In this document: one piece after another, positions 1-7,761 of the stretch
Numbering within the stretch: the first letter of the stretch is position 1
Layout of the letters: each line of letters starts with the position of its first letter
Assembly (NCBI GenBank): GCA_014649355.1
Contig: BMSW01000008.1
Location: forward strand, 283,318 to 347,317
Reading direction: 5' to 3'
From: Streptomyces althioticus
GTDB lineage: Bacteria > Actinomycetota > Actinomycetes > Streptomycetales > Streptomycetaceae
DNA length: 64,000 nt
Translations under genes and position numbers: made by a program
Notes under the pieces: generated by a model
The model's database searches: none
Seen by the model: the letters and a program-made list of their open reading frames with translations, nothing else
What the model was told of the DNA's origin: nothing

Positions 1-2715
1 GGTCCAGCCGGACGGGACGTACACCGGGTCGTCGAAGCGCTCGTAGTCGGTGCGGGTCTCCGGGACGGCGATGCCGAGGTCGTCCTGGTGGTTCTCCCAC
101 ATGCCGTCCAGCAGCGCCTTCGCCGTGTCCGCCGCCTCGGTGTCACCGGAGCGGGCGGCGTAGTACGTCAGGATCTTGGCGTAGGCGCCGGCCACACCGA
201 CGTCGTTGGTGTAGTCGACGACCTCGACGTGCAGCCCGCTGTTGGCGCCCGGCGAGGACGCGTTCCAGGTGTCGGGCTTGCCGGACCACTTCAGCGTGGA
301 CGGGAAGAGGAACGACCCGTCCGGGTTGACCGTGGTCTCGGACAGCGCCCAGTCGACCCACTTGTCGAGGACCGACTTGGCGAGCGCGTTGCCCGTCTGG
401 TGGTACACCTCGGCCACCCGCTCCAGCGACCACGCCTGGAAGCCGAACCACTGGTTCGACGGCGGGTCGTGGTACACCGGCTTCTCGTCGTACCACATGC
501 CGTAGAAGGTCGGTGTGCCGGACGGCGGGGTGGTGTAACGGCCCGCCCAGCTGTTGGTCGCGCCGCCCGCGATGCCGCCCTCGTCGGACTGGAGCCAGCG
601 GTAGAACTCCAGCTGGCGCTGGAAGGACTTGGCCCAGTCCTCCGCGCCCGTCGCCGACTTCGGCTTCAGCGACGCGTGGTTGGCCAGCGCGTACGCGGCG
701 AGCGGGTTCTGGTACCCGCCGTGCGCGTGGCTGGAACCGATGCGCCAGGACCAGCCCGCCGAGGTGTCGGTGGCGCCGCCCCAGGCGTAGTACCAGGAGA
801 GCAGGTAGTGCGAGGCGTCCTTGCCGGTGCCGGCCGGGCAGGACGTGCTGGTGCAGTTGCCGACCTTCTTGAAGTACTTGTCGTACATCGCGTAGCGCAG
901 GTAGTCGCCCATCTTGGCGGCCTTGGCGACGGTCCCGGCGACCTCGCCGCCCTTGCCCTGCTCCTTCGCCCACAGGTCGGCCCAGTACGCCGCCTGCACC
1001 GCGCGCGCGTCGGCGTCGGGGGCGTTGGTGAACTTCCACTGCTTGGCGTAGGACGCGTCCTTGGTGAACAGGTCCAGGTAGCCGTTGGTGCCGCCGTACT
1101 TGAAGGCGTCACAGGTGGGCTGCGTGACGGTCTCCCACACCGACTCCTGCGGTCCGCGCTGGAAGGTGTTGATGTAGGACGGGCCGGTGTCGGACGGTCC
1201 GGCCTCGCACTTCCCGGGCGAGTTGCCGTAGCCGTAGACGTTGTCCACGTCCTGGATCCAGTGCATGCCGTACACGTTGTCGGTGCCGTACGCCGACTTC
1301 AGCTCCGCCGCGATCGGGTCACGGCCGACGGAGACATTCGAGTCGAGCTGCGAGGGGTACTCGTCCGGGGTGTCGTGCTCGGGCGCGTACGTCGCCGGCT
1401 TCGAGGGGTCGTAGAAGGAGGTGGTCGGCTGGTCCGCGGCGGTCGGGATGGCGTACTGCTCCATCGTCTCCCAGGCGTCGTTGAACCGCGTCCAGTCCCC
1501 GGTGATCCTGCCGTACATGGCCTGCAGCCACAGCAGGTAGCTGTACGCCTCCGAGGTGGTCTCGTGACCGTGGTCGGGCGCCTCGACGATCAGCGTCTCG
1601 ACCGAGTGGTACGGGATGCCCTCGGGGGAGAAGTAGCCGTTCGCCGGGTCGGTGATCTTGTCGTACAGCTCGAGGAAGCGGCCCTCGTACGACTTGGTCG
1701 CGCCCAGCTGGGTCACGGTCACCGCGGCCTTGGCGTGGCCGGGCGCCGAGGACTCGAAGACCGCGGAGCCGGTGCCGGAGGCGTCGGCGGCCACGGTCAC
1801 CCGCTGCGCGGTGCTCCAGTTGGCGGGCGTGAAGGTGAGACTCGCGCCGGAGGACACCGACAGACCCGAGTTGCCGCTCGCCCGCGCCGTCGTGACGGTG
1901 ACGTTCCCGCTCGGCTGCTTGGACAGCTTCACCTCGAACGTGCCCGACTCGCCCTGCTTCACGCCCAGTTGGGACGGGCTCGCGACCACGGCGGGACCCG
2001 AGGCGACGGTGATGCCGACCGGGGTGGAGGAGGCGGAGGCGCCCAGGCTGTCGTAGGCCTTCGCGACCAGCGAGTGGGCGCCGACGGCCAGCCCGCCGAC
2101 CGACAGCGTGAACGGCGCGGAGGTGTCCGTCCCGAGCAGTTCGGTGTCGTCGTAGAACTCCACCTTGGTGATGGTGGCCTGGTCGGCCGCGGCGGCCGTG
2201 GCCTCGAGCGGCACGGTCTCGCCCTGCGAGTAGACCGAGCCGGCCTCCGGGCTGGTCAGCACGGCGATGGGCGGCTGGTGGGCGCCCACGCAGGCGGTGC
2301 CGTTGACCGAGAAGGACGTGGGCGCGGTGTTGGTGCCGCTGTAGGAGAACTGGGCGCCGGTGGTGACGGCGGCGCCGGCGGCGATCCGGCCGTTGTGCCC
2401 GGCGTTCTTCACGGTGACGGTGGAGCCGGACTGCGACCAGCTGCCGTTCCAGCCGTTCACCAGGCGCTGGTTGCCCGTGTAGTCGTACGTCAGGGTCCAG
2501 CCGTCGATGACGTCCGAACCGCGGTTGGTGACCGTCAGGTCGGTGGTGAAGCCCGACCCCCAGTCGTTCGTCTTGTAGTCCACGCTGCACTGAAGGGCCG
2601 CCGCCCGGGCGGGGGTGGTACCCGTCGACAGCATCGTCAGCGGCAGTGCGAGAGCGGTCACGGCGACCGCTAAGAGACGGCGCACGCCACCGCGTCTGCG
2701 AGGTGGGGGATGCAT
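1..2715 (-). CDS. Secreted GH48 reducing-end cellobiohydrolase with CBM2 (3' end outside window)
   Basis: A secreted processive exocellulase that cuts cellobiose from cellulose chain ends. Reading from the ATG at 2715 (AGGAAGG ribosome site just upstream) there are 905 codons and no stop before the window edge, so the C-terminus is missing. Residues 1 to about 36 form a signal peptide with an Arg-rich start. A type 2 cellulose-binding module follows (about 37-138, Cys near each end, typical Trp residues). Two Ig-like domains come next (about 145-330), then a GH48 catalytic domain with family-like stretches such as GMHWIQDVDNVYGYG, TFQRGPQESVWETV and FYGMWYDEKPVYHDPP. Codon 15 is TTA (2671-2673), the only TTA I found in a gene here, which suggests dependence on the bldA tRNA. 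It is divergent from a GH6 gene and has a CebR-type box 46 bp upstream of the start. Confidence 0.93.
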   Translation of the reverse strand, partial: MHPPPRRRGGVRRLLAVAVTALALPLTMLSTGTTPARAAALQCSVDYKTNDWGSGFTTDLTVTNRGSDVIDGWTLTYDYTGNQRLVNGWNGSWSQSGSTVTVKNAGHNGRIAAGAAVTTGAQFSYSGTNTAPTSFSVNGTACVGAHQPPIAVLTSPEAGSVYSQGETVPLEATAAAADQATITKVEFYDDTELLGTDTSAPFTLSVGGLAVGAHSLVAKAYDSLGASASSTPVGITVASGPAVVASPSQLGVKQGESGTFEVKLSKQPSGNVTVTTARASGNSGLSVSSGASLTFTPANWSTAQRVTVAADASGTGSAVFESSAPGHAKAAVTVTQLGATKSYEGRFLELYDKITDPANGYFSPEGIPYHSVETLIVEAPDHGHETTSEAYSYLLWLQAMYGRITGDWTRFNDAWETMEQYAIPTAADQPTTSFYDPSKPATYAPEHDTPDEYPSQLDSNVSVGRDPIAAELKSAYGTDNVYGMHWIQDVDNVYGYGNSPGKCEAGPSDTGPSYINTFQRGPQESVWETVTQPTCDAFKYGGTNGYLDLFTKDASYAKQWKFTNAPDADARAVQAAYWADLWAKEQGKGGEVAGTVAKAAKMGDYLRYAMYDKYFKKVGNCTSTSCPAGTGKDASHYLLSWYYAWGGATDTSAGWSWRIGSSHAHGGYQNPLAAYALANHASLKPKSATGAEDWAKSFQRQLEFYRWLQSDEGGIAGGATNSWAGRYTTPPSGTPTFYGMWYDEKPVYHDPPSNQWFGFQAWSLERVAEVYHQTGNALAKSVLDKWVDWALSETTVNPDGSFLFPSTLKWSGKPDTWNASSPGANSGLHVEVVDYTNDVGVAGAYAKILTYYAARSGDTEAADTAKALLDGMWENHQDDLGIAVPETRTDYERFDDPVYVPSGWT

Positions 2716-2760
2716 GGTGCTGGTCCTTCCTGCGACTCGACATGTCAAGGCTTGAACCAG

Positions 2761-2774
2761 TGGGAGCGCTCCCA
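2761..2774. promoter_or_regulatory. CebR-type operator, perfect 14-bp palindrome
   Basis: The sequence TGGGAGCGCTCCCA is a perfect palindrome. It is identical to the published consensus bound by CebR/CelR, the LacI-family cellobiose-sensing repressor of cellulase genes in Streptomyces and Thermobifida. It lies 46 bp upstream of the GH48 start, a good place for repression of that gene. Confidence 0.9.
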
Positions 2775-2903
2775 TAGTGGGGACGGGGTGGTGACCGGTC
2801 AACCCTTGGCGCAAGTCGAAAAGATTCGACCCGTCGAGAAACGCCAAAGTCCGCACACCCTCTGTTCTTCATCGTCACTTGGCGCTAGCTTCATGTGCAC
2901 CAG

Positions 2904-2917
2904 TGGGAGCGGTTCCA
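2904..2917. promoter_or_regulatory. CebR-type operator, imperfect copy
   Basis: TGGGAGCGGTTCCA matches the CebR/CelR box at 12 of 14 positions. It sits 292 bp upstream of the GH6 start and 130 bp from the perfect box. It may control the GH6 promoter or cooperate with the first box. Confidence 0.75.
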
Positions 2918-3209
2918 TCAGTCGACGCGTCGGTCACGGCGCGTCCGAGCTGCAAGGAGTCGCTCGATGAGCCACCCCCCGCGTTCAGTACTTTTAGCCA
3001 CCCCCGTGCACGTGTGGAGCACCTGACGCGGGGGCGCTCGTCACCGTGGGATCCCTGTGCCGTCGTGCTGCCCGGAGACGTCCGGCCGGTCACACGGACC
3101 CGCCCGTGCGGATCCGGGACGGCATCCCCCACCCCGTAAGGCACCAGGCCGCGCGAACGCCTGCGCGTGCCCGCAAGGAACGCCCCCTACGGATAAGGAA
3201 ACCCGCACA

Positions 3210-4946
3210 ATGAGTCGCACCAGAACCGCGCTCCTCGCCGCCATGGCGCTGGTCGCCGGCGCCACCGGGTCGGCGATCGCCGCCGTCCCGGGCGACGCCG
3301 GCGCGGCCGCCGTCCCCTGCACCGTGGACTACACCGTGCAGAACCAGTGGGACACCGGCTTCACCGCGTCCGTGACGGTCACCAACCACGGCGCCGCGAA
3401 GTCGTCGTGGGCGGTGAACTGGACCTACGCCGGCAACCAGAAGGTGACCAGCGGCTGGAACGCCAGGATCACCCAGTCCGGCGCGAGCGTCACGGCGGCC
3501 AACGAGTCGTACAACGCCACGCTCGCCAGCGGAGGCTCCGCCACGTTCGGCTTCCAGGGCAGCTACACCGGCAGCAACGCCGTGCCCAGCACCTTCACCC
3601 TCGACGGCGTGACCTGCAACGTCGACGACGGCGGCACCGACCCCACGGACCCGACGGATCCGACGGACCCGGAGGACCCGCCCACCCAGGGCGACCGGGT
3701 GGACAACCCCTACGACGGCGCCAAGGTGTACGTGAACCCGGAGTGGTCCGCGAACGCCGCCGCCGAGCCGGGCGGCGACGCCATCGCCGACGAGCCGACC
3801 GGTGTGTGGCTGGACCGCATCGCCGCCATCGACGGGGCGAACGGCAAGATGGGTCTGCGCGAGCACCTCGACGAGGCGCTGCGCCAGCAGGGCTCCGACG
3901 AGCTCGTCTTCCAGGTGGTCATCTACAACCTGCCGGGCCGCGACTGCGCCGCCCTCGCCTCCAACGGCGAGCTGGGCCCGACGGAGATCGACCGCTACAA
4001 GACCGAGTACATCGACCCGATCGCGGAGATCCTCTCCGACCCGAAGTACGCGTCGCTGCGGATCGTCACCACGGTCGAGATCGACTCGCTGCCCAACCTG
4101 GTCACCAACGTGTCGCCGAGGGCCACCGCCACCGAGAACTGCGACACGATGAAGGCCAACGGCAACTACATCAAGGGCGTCGGCTACGCCCTGAACAAGC
4201 TGGGCGACGCGCCCAACGTCTACAACTACGTGGACGCCGGCCACCACGGCTGGCTGGGCTGGGACGACAACTTCGGTCCCTCCGCCGAGCTGTTCAAGCA
4301 GGCCGCGACCGCCGAGGGCGCGACCGTGGCCGACGTGCACGGCTTCATCGCCAACACGGCCAACTACAGCGCGCTGAAGGAGGACAACTTCTCCATCGGC
4401 GACTCCGTGGGCGGCAAGTCCGTACGCGAGTCGAAGTGGGTCAGCTGGAACCGCTACGTCGACGAGCTGTCGTACGCCCAGGCGCTGCGCCAGGAGCTGG
4501 TCTCGCTCGGCTTCGACTCGAACATCGGCATGCTGATCGACACGTCCCGCAACGGCTGGGGCGGTGCGAACCGGCCCACCGGTCCCGGCGCCACCACCGA
4601 CGTGGACACCTACGTCGACGGCGGCCGCTACGACCGCCGGTACAACACGGGCAACTGGTGCAACCAGGCCGGAGCGGGTCTGGGCGAGCGGCCCCAGGCG
4701 TCCCCGGCGGCCGGTATCGACGCCTACGTGTGGATGAAGCCCCCGGGCGAGTCCGACGGCGCGAGCGAGGAGATCGACAACGACGAGGGCAAGGGCTTCG
4801 ACCGGATGTGCGACCCCACCTACGAGGGCAACCCGCGCAACGACAACAACATGTCGGGCGCCCTTCCGGACGCCCCGGTCTCCGGGCACTGGTTCTCCGC
4901 CCAGTTCCAGGAGCTGCTGAAGAACGCCTACCCGCCGGTGTCGTGA
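3210..4946 (+). CDS. Secreted GH6 cellobiohydrolase (Cel6B-like) with CBM2
   Basis: Secreted exocellulase of 578 residues that releases cellobiose, complementing the GH48 enzyme encoded divergently. The order is a signal peptide (about 1-33), a CBM2 (about 36-134, opening PCTVDYTVQNQWDTGF), an Asp/Pro/Thr linker with PTD repeats (about 135-155), then GH6. Catalytic landmarks are present: YNLPGRDCAALASNGEL contains the Asp before Cys equivalent to the family acid (D175 of Trichoderma Cel6A). EIDSLPNLVTN carries the D221 equivalent, and DAGHHGWLGW is the usual substrate-site block. The length and long loops fit exo-acting Cel6B rather than the short endoglucanases. I chose the ATG at 3210 because AAGGAA lies 9 bp before it and the signal peptide starts there; a longer in-frame extension to 3057 is not signal-like. 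Confidence 0.95.
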   Translation: MSRTRTALLAAMALVAGATGSAIAAVPGDAGAAAVPCTVDYTVQNQWDTGFTASVTVTNHGAAKSSWAVNWTYAGNQKVTSGWNARITQSGASVTAANESYNATLASGGSATFGFQGSYTGSNAVPSTFTLDGVTCNVDDGGTDPTDPTDPTDPEDPPTQGDRVDNPYDGAKVYVNPEWSANAAAEPGGDAIADEPTGVWLDRIAAIDGANGKMGLREHLDEALRQQGSDELVFQVVIYNLPGRDCAALASNGELGPTEIDRYKTEYIDPIAEILSDPKYASLRIVTTVEIDSLPNLVTNVSPRATATENCDTMKANGNYIKGVGYALNKLGDAPNVYNYVDAGHHGWLGWDDNFGPSAELFKQAATAEGATVADVHGFIANTANYSALKEDNFSIGDSVGGKSVRESKWVSWNRYVDELSYAQALRQELVSLGFDSNIGMLIDTSRNGWGGANRPTGPGATTDVDTYVDGGRYDRRYNTGNWCNQAGAGLGERPQASPAAGIDAYVWMKPPGESDGASEEIDNDEGKGFDRMCDPTYEGNPRNDNNMSGALPDAPVSGHWFSAQFQELLKNAYPPVS

Positions 4947-4960
4947 CCGGCTGACCGCGC

Positions 4961-5004
4961 GTCCGCCGGGCCCGGCCCCCTCGTGGGACCCGGGTCCGGC
5001 GGAC
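4961..5004 (+). terminator. Hairpin terminator after the GH6 gene
   Basis: GTCCGCCGGGCCCGG (4961-4975) pairs with the reverse-complementary stretch at 4989-5004 with one mismatch. It starts 15 bp after the GH6 stop. There is no U-tract, as is usual in Streptomyces. Confidence 0.75.
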
Positions 5005-5095
5005 CGCCGCCGTTTTGCCGTAACCGCAACATGGTTTGCCCCCGCCCGGTGCGTCGTCGCACGCTGACCGCATCCGAGCGGAGAGGCTGACCACC

Positions 5096-6004
5096 ATGGC
5101 GCACCACCACCACGCACCCGGGCACGACGACGAGCACCGATCCGAGAACGCGCACGACCACGAGCACCTCGACTGGGCCGAGCTGGCGCCCCTGCTGGAG
5201 AGCCAGGCGGAACTGTTCACCCCGCTGTACGAGCACGCCCTGGCCTGGCTGGCCAAGGAGGTCACCGACCCCGGGCTGATCGTGGACGCCGGCAGCGGAC
5301 CCGGCGTGATCTCCGGCCTGTTCGCCGAGACCTTCCCGGGCGCCCGGATCGTGGCCGTCGACGGCTCGGAACCGCTGCTGGAGCGGGCCCGCGCCCGCGC
5401 CGAACGCCTCGGCGCCGGCGACCGCTTCGCCACCCTGACCGGCGACATGCCGGGCGTGCTGGCCGAGCTGGACTACCCGGCGGACCTGCTGTGGGCCAGC
5501 CGCAGCATCCACCACCTCGGCGACCAGGGCGCCGCGCTCACGGCCTGCGTCGAACGGCTCGCGCCCGGCGGCACGCTCGCCGTGATGGAGGGCGGACTGC
5601 CCTCCCGCTTCCTGCCCCGCGACATCGGCTTCGGCCGCCCCGGCCTCCAGGCCCGCATCGACGCCGTGGAGGAGGACCGCTTCAGCTGCATGCGGGAGGA
5701 ACTGCCCGGCTCGGTGGCCCAGGCGGAGGACTGGCCCGCCCTGCTCACCGCGGCCGGCCTGCACCACACCCGCTCGCGCACCTTCCTCCTCGACCTCCCG
5801 GCCCCCGTTCCGGACCGCGCCCGCGCCTACGTCGTCGAGTCCCTCACCCGCACCCGCGACCTGCTCGGCGAGTACCTGGAAGCCGACGACCGCGCCACCC
5901 TGGACCGCCTCGTCGACCCGGACGACCCGGCGAGCGTCCACCACCGCCCGGACGTCTTCGTCCTGGCGGCCCACACGGTCCATTCGGGGGTACGGCCGGT
6001 GTGA
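5096..6004 (+). CDS. Class I SAM-dependent methyltransferase with His-rich N-terminus
   Basis: A 302-residue methyltransferase of unknown substrate. Motif I (VDAGSGPGVISGLF) and the acidic post-I residue (IVAVDGS) of the Rossmann-type SAM fold are clear, followed by LLWASRSIHHLGD in the motif IV region and APGGTLAVMEGGL near motif VI. The first 24 residues are very rich in His and Asp (MAHHHHAPGH...), which may bind metal. The ATG at 5096 has GAGAGG upstream; the in-frame codon at 5036 lacks a good site. It stands alone between the GH6 terminator and an SDR gene. Confidence 0.85.
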   Translation: MAHHHHAPGHDDEHRSENAHDHEHLDWAELAPLLESQAELFTPLYEHALAWLAKEVTDPGLIVDAGSGPGVISGLFAETFPGARIVAVDGSEPLLERARARAERLGAGDRFATLTGDMPGVLAELDYPADLLWASRSIHHLGDQGAALTACVERLAPGGTLAVMEGGLPSRFLPRDIGFGRPGLQARIDAVEEDRFSCMREELPGSVAQAEDWPALLTAAGLHHTRSRTFLLDLPAPVPDRARAYVVESLTRTRDLLGEYLEADDRATLDRLVDPDDPASVHHRPDVFVLAAHTVHSGVRPV

Positions 6005-6073
6005 CCCCTTGACCTCGACAGCGCTCCAAGTGATGGACTCCCCGGCACACCACGAGACGACAGGGGAGTTCCC

Positions 6074-6778
6074 ATGACCGAGGACACGCGGGTCACGCTC
6101 GTCACCGGAGGCGGCACCGGCATCGGCGCCGCCGTGGCGCGGCGGCTGCTGGAGGCGGGGGAGGCGGTCGCCGTCACCGGCCGGCGGGAGGAGCGGCTGC
6201 ACGCGTTCGCCAAGGAACTCGGGGAGCCCCAGCGGCTGTTGACGCTCCCCGGGAACGCGGCCGACTACGCCGACGTGAGCGGCGCCGTCGACACCGTGCT
6301 GGCACGGTTCGGGCGGCTTGACGCCGTCGTCGCCAACGCCGGGTACGCCACGCACGACTCCGTCGCCGACGGCGACCCCGCCGGGTGGACGGACATGGTG
6401 CTCACCAACGTGCTGGGCCCCGCCCTGCTGATCCGGGCCTCCGTCGACGCGCTCCGGCGCAGCGGCGGGCGGATCGTGCTGGTGGGCAGCGTCGCCGGGT
6501 TCGTGCCCACGCCCGGCAATCTGTACGGCGCCACCAAGTACGCGGTGACCGGGCTCGCCGAGAACACGCGGCGACAGGTCACCGACTGGGGGATCGGGGT
6601 GACGCTGGTCGCGCCGGGCCGGGTGGAGACGCCGTTCTGGGCCGAGCAGGACGTGACGTCACTGGGGCGCATGCTCACCGCCGACCAGATCGCCGGGTCG
6701 GTGGTGTGGGCGCTCGGCCAGCCGGCGGGGGTGGACGTGAACACCGTGGTCGTCCGGCCTCTGGGGCAGCCCAACTGA
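6074..6778 (+). CDS. Short-chain dehydrogenase/reductase (SDR)
   Basis: A 234-residue classical SDR, probably NADP-dependent. It has the cofactor-binding glycine motif TGGGTGIGA near the N-terminus followed by TGRREER, and the NAG motif (VVANAGYA). The catalytic Ser is in LVGSVAG and the YxxxK pair in YGATKYAVTG. The substrate cannot be told from sequence. The ATG at 6074 is preceded by AGGGGAG. It converges on an aldo/keto reductase gene, with a shared hairpin between them. Confidence 0.9.
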   Translation: MTEDTRVTLVTGGGTGIGAAVARRLLEAGEAVAVTGRREERLHAFAKELGEPQRLLTLPGNAADYADVSGAVDTVLARFGRLDAVVANAGYATHDSVADGDPAGWTDMVLTNVLGPALLIRASVDALRRSGGRIVLVGSVAGFVPTPGNLYGATKYAVTGLAENTRRQVTDWGIGVTLVAPGRVETPFWAEQDVTSLGRMLTADQIAGSVVWALGQPAGVDVNTVVVRPLGQPN

Positions 6779-6789
6779 CCGGTGCGCGA

Positions 6790-6836
6790 ACGCCGGTGGC
6801 CGGCCACCCGTCACCGCGGGGGCCGGCCACCGGCGT
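6790..6836. terminator. Bidirectional terminator between convergent SDR and aldo/keto reductase genes
   Basis: A perfect 16-bp stem (6790-6805 with 6821-6836) and a 15-base loop lies between the stops of the convergent genes at 6778 and 6845, so it can serve both. Confidence 0.85.
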
Positions 6837-6844
6837 GCGGGCCG

Positions 6845-7678
6845 TCAGGCCTGGTTGAACTCGGCGGGGTGCAGACCGGTCCGCCGGTCCTCGTTCAGCG
6901 CGCTGATCGCCGCCAGGTCCTCGTCGTCCAGGGTGAACCCGAAGACGTCGATGTTCTCCTTGATGCGGGACGGCGTCACCGACTTGGGGATGACGATGTT
7001 GCCCAGCTGGAGGTGCCAGCGCAGCACCACCTGGGCGGGCGTGCGGCCGTGCTTCTGCGCGATGGCCACGAGGGCCGGGATCTCCAGGATGCCCTTGCCG
7101 GAGCCGAGCGGGGACCAGGCCTCGGTGGCGATGCCCTGCTCCGCGTGGTACTCCCGGGAGGCGGCCTGCTGGAGGTGCGGGTGCAGCTCGATCTGGTTGA
7201 CCGCCGGGACGACCGACGTCTCCCCGATCAGCCGCTCCAGGTGCTCCGGCAGGAAGTTGGACACGCCGATCGCGCGCACCCGTCCGTCCGACAGCAGCTT
7301 CTCGAACGCCTTGTACGTGTCGACGTACAGGTCGCGGGCCGGGGTGGGCCAGTGGATGAGGTACAGGTCGACGTAGTCGAGGCCGAGCTTCGACAGCGAG
7401 GTGTCGAAGGCCTTCAGGGTGGAGTCGTACCCGTGGTCGCTGTTCCACACCTTGGTGGTGACGAAGATGTCCTCACGGGGGACGCCCGACCGCGCGACGG
7501 CCTTGCCGGTGCCCTCCTCGTTGCCGTAGATCGCGGCCGTGTCGATGCTGCGGTAGCCGGCCTCCAGCGCCGTCGCCACGGCCGTCTCGGCCTCCGCGTC
7601 CGGTACCTGCCAGACGCCGAACCCGAGCTGGGGCATCTCGACGCCGTTGTTCAGGGTGATCGGGGGGACCTTGCTCAC
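6845..7678 (-). CDS. Aldo/keto reductase (2,5-diketo-gluconate reductase-like)
   Basis: A 277-residue NADPH-dependent aldehyde/ketone reductase of the AKR superfamily. The active-site tetrad is visible: Asp and Tyr in SIDTAAIYGNE, Lys in FVTTKVWN and His in DLYLIHWP. The C-terminal cofactor stretch (IVIPKSVTPSRIKEN) is also present. The best match by eye is the AKR5 group that reduces 2,5-diketo-D-gluconate and small aldehydes; the substrate is unproven. The start is a GTG at 7678 with AAGGA upstream. Confidence 0.92.
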   Translation of the reverse strand: MSKVPPITLNNGVEMPQLGFGVWQVPDAEAETAVATALEAGYRSIDTAAIYGNEEGTGKAVARSGVPREDIFVTTKVWNSDHGYDSTLKAFDTSLSKLGLDYVDLYLIHWPTPARDLYVDTYKAFEKLLSDGRVRAIGVSNFLPEHLERLIGETSVVPAVNQIELHPHLQQAASREYHAEQGIATEAWSPLGSGKGILEIPALVAIAQKHGRTPAQVVLRWHLQLGNIVIPKSVTPSRIKENIDVFGFTLDDEDLAAISALNEDRRTGLHPAEFNQA

Positions 7679-7761
7679 GAGCTCTCGATCCTTAGGTTGT
7701 GGTCAGGTGATACCCCCATCGTCAACGATCACGGCCCCCGCCGCATTCCTGACCGCGGAAT

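Larger units (their letters stand above)
2716..3209. other. Intergenic region between divergent cellulase genes
   Basis: This 494-bp stretch holds no convincing gene. It carries two CebR-type 14-bp boxes, one near each divergent gene, and is comparatively AT-rich near 2815-2890, as expected of promoter DNA. The GH6 start at 3210 has AAGGAA at 3195-3200 as its ribosome site. Short reading frames inside it lack family features. Confidence 0.7.

Noticed and set aside
88..2673. Long open frame of 861 codons on the plus strand
   Set aside because: It is the antisense shadow of the GH48 gene, with Arg/Val/Gly-rich composition and no family features.
3090..5117. Long minus-strand frame opposite the GH6 gene
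   Set aside because: Antisense shadow produced by high GC codon bias; low-complexity Val/Arg/Gly protein.
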